Below are positions 9,351 to 19,272 of a stretch of DNA of 64,000 nt, piece after piece (the first letter of the stretch is position 1; every line of letters starts with the position of its first letter). The stretch is from JAACFF01 sp963701435. GTDB lineage: Bacteria > Chloroflexota > Anaerolineae > Promineifilales > Promineifilaceae. A program made the position numbers and the translations under genes. The notes beneath the pieces were generated by a model. It made no database searches. It saw only the letters and a program-made list of their open reading frames with translations, and was not told the DNA's origin. The stretch lies in contig CAVPAL010000011.1 in NCBI GenBank assembly GCA_963701435.1, forward strand, positions 14,621 through 78,620, given 5' to 3'.

Positions 9351-10124
9351 TCATGCCCCACCCAGCATAAAAACGAGCGGGACAATGCCAAACGACAAAT
9401 TGCTGATGAAATGGGCGACGATAATCGGCGCTAACCGCTGCTGCCGGTGGGCGATGATACCCGCTCCCAGTCCCCAAAGAAAGAAACCAAAAACAAATGC
9501 CGGCATTGAAACCAGGGTATAGGCAAAGGCGATGTGTTGCAGTCCAAACGCAACGGCCGTTACCACAATACCCAGCCATACGCTACCCGAAGCAGCCACC
9601 ATTCGCGGCTGGGCATAGCCCCGGTATTGCAGCTCTTCGATGGGCGCGTTAAGAATGGGAAAGACAACCGCAGCGATGATGGCGTAGAGCACCGTCAGCC
9701 ATTGGGGAAGTTCAATGGCGGCGAAATCCGCATTGCCCAAATATATTTGTTGGAAAGAAAGCCCTGTCATTTTCTGAGTGGCAAATAACATCACAAACAT
9801 ACCAGCCATCAGCAGCGCAAACAGCGCCATTGACCACAAAGCACCCCAACCGAGGTCGCGAAGCAGCCGGGAACGTTGAAACCCGGCAATAGCGCCAAGC
9901 TGGAAGCCCTCCACCCGGGCACGCCAGAGCAGCAATCCCAGGCACATAACGTTGACGACGGTAACGGAGAGCGTGGAAAAAATTGCGCCCACTGTCATCC
10001 CGGCTGGCTGACCGGCCGAACGGAAAAGCAGGATGATGACGGCGTTGCCTAACAGGATCAGCGGCAGCCTGATGAAAGCCATGAACAGCGGCCAACCCCA
10101 TTTTACAAATGATTTTGGGAACAT
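9351..10124 (-). CDS. CPBP-family intramembrane protease (CAAX protease / bacteriocin-processing)
   Basis: A 257-residue multi-spanning membrane protein. The diagnostic motif EELQYRGYAQPRM (EExxxR, about residue 165) and a following histidine-bearing helix (FGLQHIAF) match the CPBP (Abi/CAAX) glutamic intramembrane protease family. Targets are unknown; family members cleave prenylated proteins or bacteriocin precursors, or act in immunity. A second CPBP gene lies at 36809-37588. The 3' end adjoins a truncated RDD gene. Confidence 0.85.
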   Translation of the reverse strand: MFPKSFVKWGWPLFMAFIRLPLILLGNAVIILLFRSAGQPAGMTVGAIFSTLSVTVVNVMCLGLLLWRARVEGFQLGAIAGFQRSRLLRDLGWGALWSMALFALLMAGMFVMLFATQKMTGLSFQQIYLGNADFAAIELPQWLTVLYAIIAAVVFPILNAPIEELQYRGYAQPRMVAASGSVWLGIVVTAVAFGLQHIAFAYTLVSMPAFVFGFFLWGLGAGIIAHRQQRLAPIIVAHFISNLSFGIVPLVFMLGGA

Positions 10125-10155
10125 TACAGAACTTTTTTGAGTATCAGATGATTAC

Positions 10156-11199
10156 TTAATAACCCTGCTCATCCAGCCAGGTTTGCAGGACTTCGACCAA
10201 TTCATCAGAAAGCGGCGCAGATAAGAGCTGGTCGGGAGAAGTTAAGCACCTATCCATCAGGTGGAAGGTGTGGTACGACCCTGAGATTGTGACCGTTTGC
10301 AGGTTTTCAGGCGGGTTGCCATTGAAGATTTCGTTGAAGCGCTCTAAGTTTTTATCGGCGGGCACCGTGGGATCATTTTCCGCAAAGACCAGCAGTCCAG
10401 GGCTTTTGACCGTCTGCAACGCCTGGCGCGGGTCATGCTCAAAAATGCCAGCCTGGATGGTCATCTCACCAAGATGGATTACTTTTCCAAGATTGGCTTC
10501 CACTCGCGCCCATTTCATGAACGACTCAACTTTCTCCTTCAATTCGTTACCTTCATACCCCTGGCAGCGGAAGGCGCTTTCATAATCATCTTCCATTTGT
10601 TCCCAAACAATCCGGGTTGGAGCGGCCAGACTAATAAAGAATGCCACGTCTTCGTGTTGGGCAGCGATGATGGGGGCAACATAACCGCCCTGGCTGTGTC
10701 CGATGATGCCGATGCGGTCAGGGTCAATCCCTTCATGTTCCTTCAGGAATTGCACCGCAGCGTACAAATCATCTGCCCTTCCTTGAAAATCGTTATGTTT
10801 CCAATTCCCTTCTGATTTGCCCACCCCGCGTTTGTTGACATAGAGAACGGCCGTATCCCGCGGCAGAAAAACATCCTGCACATATTTTTGGGTAATCCCA
10901 AAGTATGCTTGATAAGGGACGGGGCCTGACCCTACGATAAAGATGACCGCGCCTTTATTCTCGTTTCCGCCAGCTGGAATCAACAAGTCGGCTTCCAACT
11001 GAACCTTGCCGCTTTGAATAAACAGATTCTCGCGCTGTATGTCGGGGTTGGTCACAGATGCTTCCCAAACGGGCGCGGCCTGGTAATAGAAGGATGGGAT
11101 TTCTCCCGGTCGGTCGTACCGGTAGGCTAAGATTCCGACAGCAACGAGCAGGATGGCTATTACGCACATGGTGATTGTTTTAATTTTGCTCTTTTTCAT
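10156..11199 (-). CDS. Alpha/beta hydrolase, exported or membrane-anchored
   Basis: A 347-residue alpha/beta-hydrolase-fold protein. An N-terminal hydrophobic helix (residues about 8-26) suggests periplasmic exposure. The oxyanion region is FIVGSGP, the nucleophile elbow is GHSQGGYVAP (Ser about residue 170), an acid lies in FAENDPTVPADKN, and the catalytic His is likely in GSYHTFHLMD. It resembles the BAAT/acyl-CoA thioester hydrolase or YqiA/FrsA-like esterase group often found beside beta-lactamase-fold hydrolases. Substrate unknown. It lies between the CPBP gene and another serine hydrolase on the same strand. Confidence 0.85.
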   Translation of the reverse strand: MKKSKIKTITMCVIAILLVAVGILAYRYDRPGEIPSFYYQAAPVWEASVTNPDIQRENLFIQSGKVQLEADLLIPAGGNENKGAVIFIVGSGPVPYQAYFGITQKYVQDVFLPRDTAVLYVNKRGVGKSEGNWKHNDFQGRADDLYAAVQFLKEHEGIDPDRIGIIGHSQGGYVAPIIAAQHEDVAFFISLAAPTRIVWEQMEDDYESAFRCQGYEGNELKEKVESFMKWARVEANLGKVIHLGEMTIQAGIFEHDPRQALQTVKSPGLLVFAENDPTVPADKNLERFNEIFNGNPPENLQTVTISGSYHTFHLMDRCLTSPDQLLSAPLSDELVEVLQTWLDEQGY

Positions 11200-11257
11200 T
11201 TCAAATTTCCTTTTTTCGAGTGTTTGTGAATCAGGAATACCTTTCAGGGTTTGATTG

Positions 11258-13151
11258 TTAGAACAAGAGGTTCCAAAAATGTAAGGACCAGATTACCGCG
11301 AGGCCCCAGATGGATAGGATGGAATACGAGAGGCGTGCGCCGACCGTCCAGTATCGCTTCACCCAGGCGAGGACGGCAAATGGCATCATCACCAACCCGA
11401 AGATGGCTGTCATGACCGGTACGGCCATCATCGTGCCGAACCAGGAGGGCATCCCAAAGCTCATGCTGGGAACGCCGAACGCCGGGTCCACGTTCGATAT
11501 CAGCGTTACCAGCATGACAACGAACACCAGGAAAGACAATCCAAATAAGCCGCCTGCCAGACGTGCAAGGTTGGGCAGGAGCGGGTGCGGCTCGCGCTTG
11601 AACAAGCCAACGAAGAAGGCTTTGATCCAGGTGAACATCGCGGCCAGGAACATAAGCAGGCCGCCGATGAGGATGAACGCGGTGCAGGGATACTGTTTCA
11701 TACCATTGAGCTTTGATCCAGGTGGCCGGCCACGGGGTAGTAATCGTCATACGGCCGTTTTTCTCTTTCACGACCAGTTTGAAATCTGGTTGATCCACTT
11801 GAACCAGCAGCCCAGGTTCCGTCTCCACAAATTGGACTCCCATTGCGAGCAGGCGATTATTCTCATCCACGCTGACCGAGGTCGGGGATGCCAAGCGGAG
11901 GGCTTTATAGAAGCCGGAGAAATTACTGCGCGAGAGGTAGTATTCGCCCGTATACGCGGCCATCCGCGCCTCGAAATCTGCCGCGGGAACCGGCTCGGCG
12001 GGAGGCTCGGTCGGGAAATAGCGTTCGACAAAAGCCCTCTCCAACGCGTCCCCAATCTCCGCCCCGCCAACGGCGTTGGTGGAGACGAAGACTCCCAGGT
12101 TTTGCTCAGGGATGAGAAAGAGGCGCGAGTGGAACATCATCGTATCGCCGCCATGCCCGATAACGCGCTGTCCGTTGATGAACTTCTCGCCGAAACCGTA
12201 GGCCATGCCCGTCAGGCGCGGATCGGGTGTGTACAACTGGCTGTGCATCTGGATAGCGGTTGCCTCTTTCAAGATGCGCGTTTCACCATAACGGCCGTTT
12301 TGCAGGTGGGCAATCATGAACTTTGCCATGTCCAGCCCGGAGGCGCTGGCCCCGCCGGCCGGGTAACCAACCACGTATTCAAACCCGGTTTTCAAATAGT
12401 CGCCGTTCACATAGTTGTACCCGCCTGACATGTCGGCTGCCAGGTTTTCAGGCAGGGGCTGGCGCAGTGTGGCATGTGTCATTCCCAGCGGTTCGAAAAT
12501 GTTCTTTTCCACATACTCGTAGAACGGCATGCCCGAAACGCGCTCCACGATATATCCCGCCAGCGCTGTTCCGTAATTGGAGTAGGCGCTGACCGTTCCG
12601 GGTGCAAAGACACGCGCAGGAATGTGGTTCTTGAGGTACACATCCAGCGGCATCATCCCGTCTGCGTTGTTTTTGAACAAATCCGCGTCGTTTTCTTCGA
12701 AGCCGGGCGTGTGGGACATCAGTGTTTTGAGCGTGATCGGTTCGGAGTAGGTAGCGGGGATTTCGAAATCCAGGTATTCGTTCACGTCCGCCTCCAGCGA
12801 GAGCCTGCCCTGCTCTACGAGCTGCATCACCGAGGTCCATACGAGCAGCTTCGAGACCGAACCGGGGCGGAACAGCGTACGTGCGGGGTCCACGGGTTTG
12901 TGCGTCTCCAGGTCGACATAACCGTAGCCCTTGGCGTACAGAACTTCACCGTCCTTGACGACGACAACGACCGCACCCGGGATATATTTTGCGTTCATCT
13001 CGGAGTCGATCAGGCCATCCAGGAAGGCTCCCACCTCGACAGGATCGTTCGGGACTGATGCCGGTTCCGCCGCAGCGGGCAGGACGCTGGTGAAGAACGA
13101 TATGAAGATGAACAATAAAATCAGGGAGATAGAGAATTTTCGTTTGTTCAT
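11258..13151 (-). CDS. Serine hydrolase with C-terminal membrane domain (one frameshift)
   Basis: Beta-lactamase-fold serine hydrolase related in layout to the one at 6803-8818. It has a signal peptide (residues 1-28), SxxK as SVSK in RPGSVSKLLVW, YSN in AYSNYGTALAG, and GHGGD in RVIGHGGDTMM as the KTG-equivalent. Homology leaves the main frame near 11685, after AQWYETVSLH, and continues in the next frame (11258-11701) with four hydrophobic helices starting AFILIGGLLMFLAAM. The unshifted frame instead runs on to 11244 with basic low-complexity sequence. A one-base error or mutation explains this. Substrate unknown. Confidence 0.8.
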
Positions 13152-13168
13152 GTTTGTTATCCTTTCAA

Positions 13169-13534
13169 TTATTTTGCTAGCAGTGTTTCCACTGCTTCGA
13201 TAAATTTGGCCGCCGGAAAGCCTTTACGCAGCAGCACATCAGCGCCGGCGGCCTGTGCGGTCTGAAATTCCAGTTCGTCCTCGACCAGAATAATAAGTCC
13301 GGCCTGGGACCAGGCGGTTTTTATGGTGTTGATCGCTGAAGCGAGACGGCCGTTTCCCACCGCCGCATCCACGACAACAACAGCCAGAACTGCTTTCATC
13401 TTTAAGGCCGACGCAACATCATCGGCCAGATGTATTTTTTCTATGAGGGACATGGAGGCCAGGAGCAGATGGAGGCTGTCGCGGAAGCGAAACGGCCGTC
13501 CTATCACCAAAACCTCAATTTGTGTGTTCATCAA
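13169..13534 (-). CDS. Stand-alone receiver-like regulatory protein
   Basis: A 121-residue protein with the fold pattern of a CheY-type receiver domain: strand-helix alternation (EVLVIGRPFRFRDSLHLLL, AVVVVDAAVG, GLIILVED, GADVLLRKGFP). The position of the phospho-acceptor Asp is plausible (VVVDAAV), and a Lys lies in the LLRKGFP loop. No output domain is present. The N-terminal acidic pair typical of true receivers is absent, so phosphorylation is uncertain. It lies upstream of a serine hydrolase on the same strand, 17 bp away. Confidence 0.6.
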   Translation of the reverse strand: MMNTQIEVLVIGRPFRFRDSLHLLLASMSLIEKIHLADDVASALKMKAVLAVVVVDAAVGNGRLASAINTIKTAWSQAGLIILVEDELEFQTAQAAGADVLLRKGFPAAKFIEAVETLLAK

Positions 13535-13630
13535 TCGTTATCCTTATCATTCATTCTCGTTATCAGGATAACTGGCCGCGAGTGAACACACATCGAGGGA
13601 AACGCTCATTTCACCAGGGGGATTTGGCAC

Positions 13631-13657
13631 AAAAAAAGACCGCTCATTGAGCGGTCT
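13631..13657 (-). terminator. Rho-independent terminator of the AbrB/Doc module
   Basis: A 10-bp stem, AAGACCGCTC / GAGCGGTCTT, with a short loop is followed on the minus strand by a U-tract (A7 at 13631-13637). It lies just downstream of the Doc gene. Confidence 0.75.
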
Positions 13658-13698
13658 TCACCAGGATAACTGAGTAATAATGCCTAGTTGGTTATCGG

Positions 13699-14085
13699 TC
13701 AGCTCCGAACCGTGTGTGTTTGGAACCAGGCAGCGATGTCGTCGAGAGCCGGCCGTTCATTCACCACGCTCAACGTAAATCGTTCTAAAGTTTCGTTTGT
13801 TGTTTGTAGGCGACGGCCGTTCTGTAATAAAAACAGTCCCGCCGCCGTGATCGCCGTGCGTTTATTGCCATCCACAAAAGGGTGATTTTGCGCCAACGAT
13901 TCCATCAGCGCAGCCGCTTTTTGCCATAAATCGGAATATAGATCAACTCCATCGAAGGTGGCCTGGGGGCGGGCGGCGGCCGATTCGAGCAAGCTCAATT
14001 CACGCACACCATGTTCGCCGCCGGTTGTGTCAATCAGGCGGGCATGAATGAAGAGGATTTGGGTCGCCGTTAAATAGACGATCAT
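13699..14085 (-). CDS. doc: Doc-type toxin (Fic/DOC family)
   Basis: A 128-residue toxin of the death-on-curing family. The Fic active-site motif HPFVDGNKRT (HxFx[D/A]GNKR) is intact near residue 65, so it should be able to transfer phosphate from ATP to a target, in Doc classically elongation factor EF-Tu. It overlaps the upstream antitoxin gene by 4 bp (ATGA), the usual coupling in toxin-antitoxin modules, and a terminator follows. Confidence 0.9.
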   Translation of the reverse strand: MIVYLTATQILFIHARLIDTTGGEHGVRELSLLESAAARPQATFDGVDLYSDLWQKAAALMESLAQNHPFVDGNKRTAITAAGLFLLQNGRRLQTTNETLERFTLSVVNERPALDDIAAWFQTHTVRS

Positions 14086-14321
14086 TTAGCCAGGGCTTCT
14101 AACGCGGGGCGGTACGCTTCGATGAAGTCATCGAGCTGTTGGGCAAACCGGGCATCAATCTCAGCCAACGGCGGCTGGACTCTTTCAATAATAATGCGCC
14201 CCTCATCCTGATTAACAGCCACATTGACTTCGCTCCCTTCTTGCAAGCCTAAAAGCTGTAACAACTCTCTTGGCAAAGAGATGACAAAACTGTTGCCTGT
14301 TTTGAAGATTTTACGAATCAT
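14082..14321 (-). CDS. AbrB/MazE-type antitoxin
   Basis: A 79-residue SpoVT/AbrB-fold protein. The swapped-hairpin DNA-binding domain is visible at residues 1-50 (GNSFVISLPRELLQLLGLQEG), and a C-terminal tail would neutralise the Doc toxin encoded directly downstream. It is presumably autoregulatory: the 95-bp gap to the next gene is A/T-rich and could hold the promoter. Pairing an AbrB antitoxin with Doc rather than Phd is known but less common. Confidence 0.85.
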   Translation of the reverse strand: MIRKIFKTGNSFVISLPRELLQLLGLQEGSEVNVAVNQDEGRIIIERVQPPLAEIDARFAQQLDDFIEAYRPALEALAK

Positions 14322-14416
14322 AACGAACTCTATCCTGTACTTACAACGTATAGACGGCCACCAGTATAAATGATATTTTCCTAACCGACAATGTCCCCTC
14401 CCCTGTTAGAAAAATC

Positions 14417-15073
14417 TTAATCATCTTCCAAATTAGCTAGCCCTTTTCGCAACGCGTACAAGGCCGCCTGGGTGCGGTTAGCCAGGTGCAGCTTGCCCAA
14501 AATGTTGCCGATGTGGTTGCCCACTGTCCGCTCGCTGATGAACAATGATTCGGCGATTTCCTGGTTGGTCAATCCCTGGGCTACGAGTTTGACGACATCA
14601 ACTTCCCGTTCCGTGAGCGGATCATCGGTTGGTGGCAGGTCAGACGGCCGTCTTAATTCCCGTATCAATTTCAAGGCAATAGTGGGATGCAGCGACGATT
14701 CACCGCGATAGACATCGTGAATCGCCTGCACCAACTGGTCCGGCGAAGAATCTTTCAACAGGTAGCCCAACGCCCCGGCTTTAATGGCCGAAAACACCTG
14801 CTCCTCCTCGGCAAAACTGGTTAAGACCATGATGCGCGCATCGGGATTTTCTTGCTTGATCTGGATAATCGTTTCCAACCCTCCCTGGCGGGGCATGACC
14901 AAATCCATCAGGATGACATCTGGTTGCAGGGTATGAACCTTGGCGACAGCCTCCAGACCATCGGCCGCTTCCCCAACCAGTTCCATCCCTGATTCACCGG
15001 CAATCAAGGTGCGCAATCCTTTGCGCACAATGGCGTGGTCATCCGTCACGAAGATACGAATTGTTTCTGTCAT
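14417..15073 (-). CDS. NarL/LiaR-family response regulator
   Basis: A 218-residue two-component response regulator. The receiver domain (1-120) has the acidic pair TDDH, the phospho-acceptor Asp in VILMDLVMP, Thr in MVLTSF and Lys in LLKDSSPD. The LuxR-type HTH (about 150-210) has LTEREVDVVKLVAQG and ERTVGNHIGNILGKL. The stop of the partner kinase overlaps its start by 4 bp, so the pair is translationally coupled. Target genes are unknown. Confidence 0.92.
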   Translation of the reverse strand: MTETIRIFVTDDHAIVRKGLRTLIAGESGMELVGEAADGLEAVAKVHTLQPDVILMDLVMPRQGGLETIIQIKQENPDARIMVLTSFAEEEQVFSAIKAGALGYLLKDSSPDQLVQAIHDVYRGESSLHPTIALKLIRELRRPSDLPPTDDPLTEREVDVVKLVAQGLTNQEIAESLFISERTVGNHIGNILGKLHLANRTQAALYALRKGLANLEDD

Positions 15074-16279
15074 ACTGTTACCTCAACCTTGATACAGGTG
15101 CCAGCATCTGGCTCCGAAATGATTTCCAGTTCGCCGTGCAACTGTTCTACTCTTTCCCGCATACTTTTCAAGCCCATTCCCCAGCTTTCTTCCATCTGAT
15201 TTGGATCAAAGCCACGGCCGTTATCGCTCACTTCCATGTGGATACGGCCGTTATCAACCCCAAGCGCGACTGTCACGGTGGTAGCCGCCGCATGTTTCAG
15301 CGCATTATTCAACGCTTCGACCGCAATAGCGTATAGCGCTTCTTCCACAACTGGCGGCAAATCCAGCACATCTCTCTGCCACCAGCCGTGCTTCCACACC
15401 GGCCCGCTTCTCCACCGCGCTTAACCGGTGGTGCAAAGCACCTTGCAGTCCTTCCTTTTCCAACGCCGGGGGACGCAATTCGTAAATCAGCAGGCGCATT
15501 TCCTTGAGCGCCTGCTGGGCAACTTCCTCAATCTCGACAAAGGAATCTTCCACACTGTCAAGCTGCCCCTTAGCCGCTAACCGCCGCCAGCCGGCCGCCA
15601 GCAGCGTCAGGCTGTACAACGACTGCGTCACCGAATCGTGCAGTTCCCGCGCCAGCCGGTGGCGTTCCTGGGTAGTTGCCAACTCCTTGGCCTGGGCGGC
15701 AAATTCGGTAAGTTGCTGGTTAGTTTCCTCCAGTTGCGCCGATAATTTCTCGGCGTGTTCCCGCCCCGCCTGCTCTCTCAATTGCATTTGGACGAAAATG
15801 ACCACGAAGAAAATGGCCGCAGCCAGATTGAAACCATTGGCAATGGCCACAGGCCAACCATCATAGAGCAGCGCTGTCGGCAAAATCAACGCCAACATTA
15901 TCGCCACATAAACAGGCAAACGCCATAATGCTGATAGGTTTTCAACCGCCCAACCTACTAATGGCAGCGCCATCAACCAGGTGCCACTGTTGCCCAGAAA
16001 CCAGCCAATGCCAAAAATCAATAAAGTTTGCAGGGAAAAGAAAAGGAACGCGGCCCACTTAAGGGGAAGGTGATCAAAAATCAGGAAATCGTAAACGCTT
16101 ATGAATAAATAAAGGAGTGACATGCCTATCCCTAGAAGGAAGGCCTGAATGGTGATTGTACCGCCGTCTGTCGATAGCGTGCCCATGATATTAAGGGCAA
16201 TGCCAATGATCACTGTAATTATCACGGTTTGTTTGTATGGTTTGTCGCGGGTGATTGTACGCTGGGCAATTTCACTCAT
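15070..16279 (-). CDS. NarL-type sensor histidine kinase (one frameshift)
   Basis: Membrane sensor kinase with five or six N-terminal helices (residues 20-165), a short coiled coil, and a HisKA_3 dimerisation box RHRLARELHDSVTQSL whose His is the phosphorylation site. The ATPase domain follows with N box EALNNALKHA, G1 DNGRGFDP and G2 WGMGLKSMRERV. The frame changes near 15385, within GAGAGA, between the end of HisKA_3 (HHRLSAVEKRAGVEARL) and RDVLDLPPVVEEALY. The shifted pieces run 15305-16279 and 15070-15399. It is coupled to the response regulator at 14417. The membrane input domain suggests an envelope or membrane signal. Confidence 0.88.
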
Positions 16280-16367
16280 GCTGTCCTCTAAATGCTTACT
16301 TGGCTAGAAGCGGCAATTTATCTATTCCGATTATACTTGAATTCTCCAACAATTGACGCAGGTTTAT

Positions 16368-17873
16368 TTATGAAAGCATCTGTTGATTCTTCCGTGAAAT
16401 CAGGTAAATTGTGACAGCTATCAAACCAATAGGCCAGAGGCGCTCTATCAGGTTCGGTTGATAAGAATCAACTAGTTCAGCTAATAATGATTGTAGTTGG
16501 GTGGCAGTGAGGAAACGGCCGTTTACCATCACCCCCACCCGCTTTTGAATATTGCCCACATCGTCTAGTGGATTAGCTGCCAGCAAAATCAAGTCGGCAC
16601 GCTTGCCGGTTTCGATGGCGCCAAACTCATCCTGTTTACCCATCACCGCTGCTGCGTTACGCGTACCCGCTTCAATCGCTTCATAAGGAGTCAAGCCGGC
16701 GTCCACCAAAAGCGCCAGTTCTTCATGAATGGAGAAGCCCGGAATGTGATAAGCCTGTGCCGCATCTGTGCCTAACAAGATGCCTGCACCAGCTTCATGC
16801 AATGCTTCTACCATTTGTCGGTTCAAATCCAACATCCGCTGCGGATAATCTGTTCCCTCGTAGGTATGACTCTTGGCGGTCATGGTATAAAGAAACGGGG
16901 TCAAAAACCGCACCCCTGGCGATTGAAAAACCATACCCGGCTGGTTCTTCAATCGTTCAACTCCCGCCGGCGTCTCCTTGCTCTTGGGATATTCAGAGAG
17001 GGTCACAACATTCCACACACCCGCTTCACGTGTCTTTTCAGCGTATTCAGCCAACTGGTCTTCGGGGATGATGAACGTCGCTTCATCGGAATCAATGTAC
17101 CCGGCCAGATGTTCAATCGTCACCTGCTCACTGGCCAGCACACCATCCAGACCAACCGCAAAAGGCACATGTCCGACAACGGGTATATCATTGGCAACGG
17201 CCGTTTCCATGACAGCCGCATAAACTTCAGGCGAAAGGTGGTCATAAACTTTGATGAAATCGTAGCCTTGCTGCGCCTGCCAGATAACTGACTCACGCGC
17301 TTTATCGGGTAGATCAATCGGTTCCGCTATTGGATGAAATGATGGACTGCCTTCCATGACCGGTCCGGCCGTATAAATCGTCGGGCCAAACAGCGTACCC
17401 GCTTCAATTTGCCGCCGCAATTGCAGTTGATCGGGCATCCCCAACTGCAATTTTCGGCCGGTATTGCCCCACAAATTGCGCACGCTGGTAACACCGTTGG
17501 CGACCATGAGCAGCATGTCGTTTTCATACTCGATGTGAACGTGCATGTCTGTAAGACCGGGCATCAGATATTGATCCGTGCCATCAACCACGACTGCTTC
17601 CACTGGAACTTGAACCTGCGCACTGTCGCCAATCGTCTCAATCACGTTTTCACGCACGATGACGGTCTGGTTCTCCAGAATCCGCTCACTGTCCATGGGC
17701 ACCACATTGACATTGACGAACGCAACTGGCGAATTTTCTATGGGTAATTCTTGCGAATATTGATAGATATAAGGTTTATCGAAGGACAACACACCTGTGT
17801 TGGTTAAATAGAGCAAACTCAAACCAACAATCAAGAGTAATCCGCTAAAAATTCTAAGCAGATACGTTTTCAT
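16368..17873 (-). CDS. Amidohydrolase (imidazolonepropionase-like), membrane-anchored
   Basis: A 501-residue metal-dependent amidohydrolase. An N-terminal membrane helix (about 8-25) is followed by a beta-sandwich and a TIM barrel with the metal ligand HxH in GLTDMHVHIEY. Further ligand histidines lie in VVGHVPFAVG and TIEHLAGY, and the catalytic Asp is in ILLGTDAAQAYH. The C-terminus closes the sandwich (IETGKRADLILLAANPL) and ends in another hydrophobic segment. Close relatives hydrolyse Xaa-Pro dipeptides or cyclic amides. It overlaps the NapH-like gene by 20 bp, so the two are likely one transcript with the small protein upstream. Confidence 0.85.
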   Translation of the reverse strand: MKTYLLRIFSGLLLIVGLSLLYLTNTGVLSFDKPYIYQYSQELPIENSPVAFVNVNVVPMDSERILENQTVIVRENVIETIGDSAQVQVPVEAVVVDGTDQYLMPGLTDMHVHIEYENDMLLMVANGVTSVRNLWGNTGRKLQLGMPDQLQLRRQIEAGTLFGPTIYTAGPVMEGSPSFHPIAEPIDLPDKARESVIWQAQQGYDFIKVYDHLSPEVYAAVMETAVANDIPVVGHVPFAVGLDGVLASEQVTIEHLAGYIDSDEATFIIPEDQLAEYAEKTREAGVWNVVTLSEYPKSKETPAGVERLKNQPGMVFQSPGVRFLTPFLYTMTAKSHTYEGTDYPQRMLDLNRQMVEALHEAGAGILLGTDAAQAYHIPGFSIHEELALLVDAGLTPYEAIEAGTRNAAAVMGKQDEFGAIETGKRADLILLAANPLDDVGNIQKRVGVMVNGRFLTATQLQSLLAELVDSYQPNLIERLWPIGLIAVTIYLISRKNQQMLS

Positions 17874-18834
17874 GTTTAATACTCCTTAGCGGGATACTTT
17901 CTCGTTCCCGCAACAATTCCTTCCCGCCCAAATCAACACCGAAAGAGAGTTTCAAAGCATCTTTGGCACAAACCGTAATGCAGGTCTGACACAAGCTGCA
18001 CTCGGTGGAGAGCACCCGCTGGTCGTTGAGGATGTACTCTGGGATGCGAATGTCCATCGGGCACATTTTGACACACGCTTGGCAGTCGTTGCACTTCTCG
18101 GCTTCGCCGCCAATTTTGAGCAGTGCGAAGCGGGAGGTGACCTTCAATGGGACACTCACTGGGCAGACGTACTTGCAAAAAGCACGGTTATCTTTCAAGG
18201 CATAGGCCAATACGATGCCGATCAGGTAGTAAAACAGGTTGCCGACGATAAACCAGGCCAAGGCGATCTTACCCGTAGCGCCTTCTTTAAAGCCGAAGGC
18301 ATACCAGACCACCAAAACCAACCCTACACTGAGCCCAAAGTGCAGGGTGCGCAGCCAGCCCCATTTCCCAGGCAGGCGTCCTGCTGGGCGTTTGAAGGGT
18401 AACAAGTCGAGGATCATCACTGTCCAACAAGCCCAGCCGCACCAAATTCGGCCAAACAACAGGGGGCCGAAAACCTTGGCGATCAGATAATGAACTACTG
18501 CGGCCAAAAAGACGCCACCCAACAGCCCGAAAAACAGGCCCTCGATCTGCATATTCTCCTGGCCATAAATTGCCGTAAACCCGATCAAAAATGAACCGAC
18601 CAGGAACAGGGATAAACGGCGTCCCCAGGGCTTTTTCTTCTTCGGAAGCGCGGCATATAGACCCAGGCCGATCCCGACGGAAATGCCGATGTAGCCAAAG
18701 AAGAATAAAGGCATAATCTCGCCCGATATGCGCCACATAACAGTGCCCAACGTCAAAAAGGCCAGCATCACAACGACGGGAACGAGCATCTTCTTCCATT
18801 GAAATTCTTGTTTTTTAGCAGTTTTCCTGGTCAT
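17854..18834 (-). CDS. NapH/YccM-like membrane polyferredoxin
   Basis: A 326-residue membrane protein with six or so helices and two C-terminal 4Fe-4S clusters. It shows the NapH-type WCGWACW loop near residue 140, CKYVCPVS, then CNDCQACVKMCPMD and CSLCQTCITVCAKD as the two ferredoxin motifs. Such proteins pass electrons from quinol to periplasmic or membrane oxidoreductases. The partner here may be the overlapping amidohydrolase or the multiheme cytochromes elsewhere; this is inference. The upstream DQAALHG small protein ends 2 bp before its start. Confidence 0.88.
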   Translation of the reverse strand: MTRKTAKKQEFQWKKMLVPVVVMLAFLTLGTVMWRISGEIMPLFFFGYIGISVGIGLGLYAALPKKKKPWGRRLSLFLVGSFLIGFTAIYGQENMQIEGLFFGLLGGVFLAAVVHYLIAKVFGPLLFGRIWCGWACWTVMILDLLPFKRPAGRLPGKWGWLRTLHFGLSVGLVLVVWYAFGFKEGATGKIALAWFIVGNLFYYLIGIVLAYALKDNRAFCKYVCPVSVPLKVTSRFALLKIGGEAEKCNDCQACVKMCPMDIRIPEYILNDQRVLSTECSLCQTCITVCAKDALKLSFGVDLGGKELLRERESIPLRSIKHENVSA

Positions 18835-18836
18835 AA

Positions 18837-19052
18837 TTATTTCTCCAATTCATCAATATCATTCACCGACAAGAGTGGAATGCCGAGGTCCCGTATTCTG
18901 AGCAGCACACCGTATAACGCTGCCTGATCAGTGATGCGTCCGGTCAGAATGGTTTCGCCGCCGTTGTGGAGCGTCATTGAGAAACCTTCCAGCCAGTCAT
19001 CGTGGCGGCGGTCAAGGTGGCCCTTAACTCTAATTTGATACAAAACAGACAT
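18837..19052 (-). CDS. Small conserved protein, DQAALHG family, copy 1
   Basis: A 71-residue protein of a family I know only as hypothetical, with four members in this window (also 23656, 38123, 62337). Conserved features are an N-terminal strand GHLDRRHDDWLEGF, a central turn with Gly, and a C-terminal DQAALYGVLLRIRDLGIPLLSV, predicted alpha/beta and soluble. It is translationally linked (2 bp gap) to the membrane polyferredoxin downstream. A CCACCC/GGGTGG palindrome lies about 65 bp upstream. The repeated coupling to membrane proteins suggests a regulatory or assembly partner; the function is unknown. Confidence 0.75.
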   Translation of the reverse strand: MSVLYQIRVKGHLDRRHDDWLEGFSMTLHNGGETILTGRITDQAALYGVLLRIRDLGIPLLSVNDIDELEK

Positions 19053-19117
19053 AACATTTGCTTCCTTGAGTTGATGTTTATTCTGTTGTCACTTTAGCGA
19101 AAAATGGGGTGGTAAGT

Positions 19118-19137
19118 CACCACCCAGGCGGGTGGTG
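19118..19137. promoter_or_regulatory. CACCACCC/GGGTGGTG palindrome, candidate operator
   Basis: Perfect 8-bp arms with a 4-nt spacer (AGGC), in the gap between a MalT-type regulator gene and the small-protein/NapH operon it precedes. A further TTACCACCCC half-site lies next to it on the minus strand (about 19105-19114). Comparable GGGTGG sites occur at 23934 and 39321 before other operons of the same type, suggesting a shared regulator. Confidence 0.45.
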
Positions 19138-19272
19138 TGAAGAGGTGGTATATTCTAAAGCTTCTTTTTTGGAAGAAACATGGCAGGCTTTTCACCAATA
19201 CAAGATGAAGTTTGACCTGGTGGTGTTAGACTATACTTATGGACCAGATGAGCCAGGAAGCGATCATTTGAA

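Noticed and set aside
11310..12428. A 372-residue open frame on the plus strand
   Set aside because: Shadow of the serine hydrolase on the minus strand; no recognisable domain.
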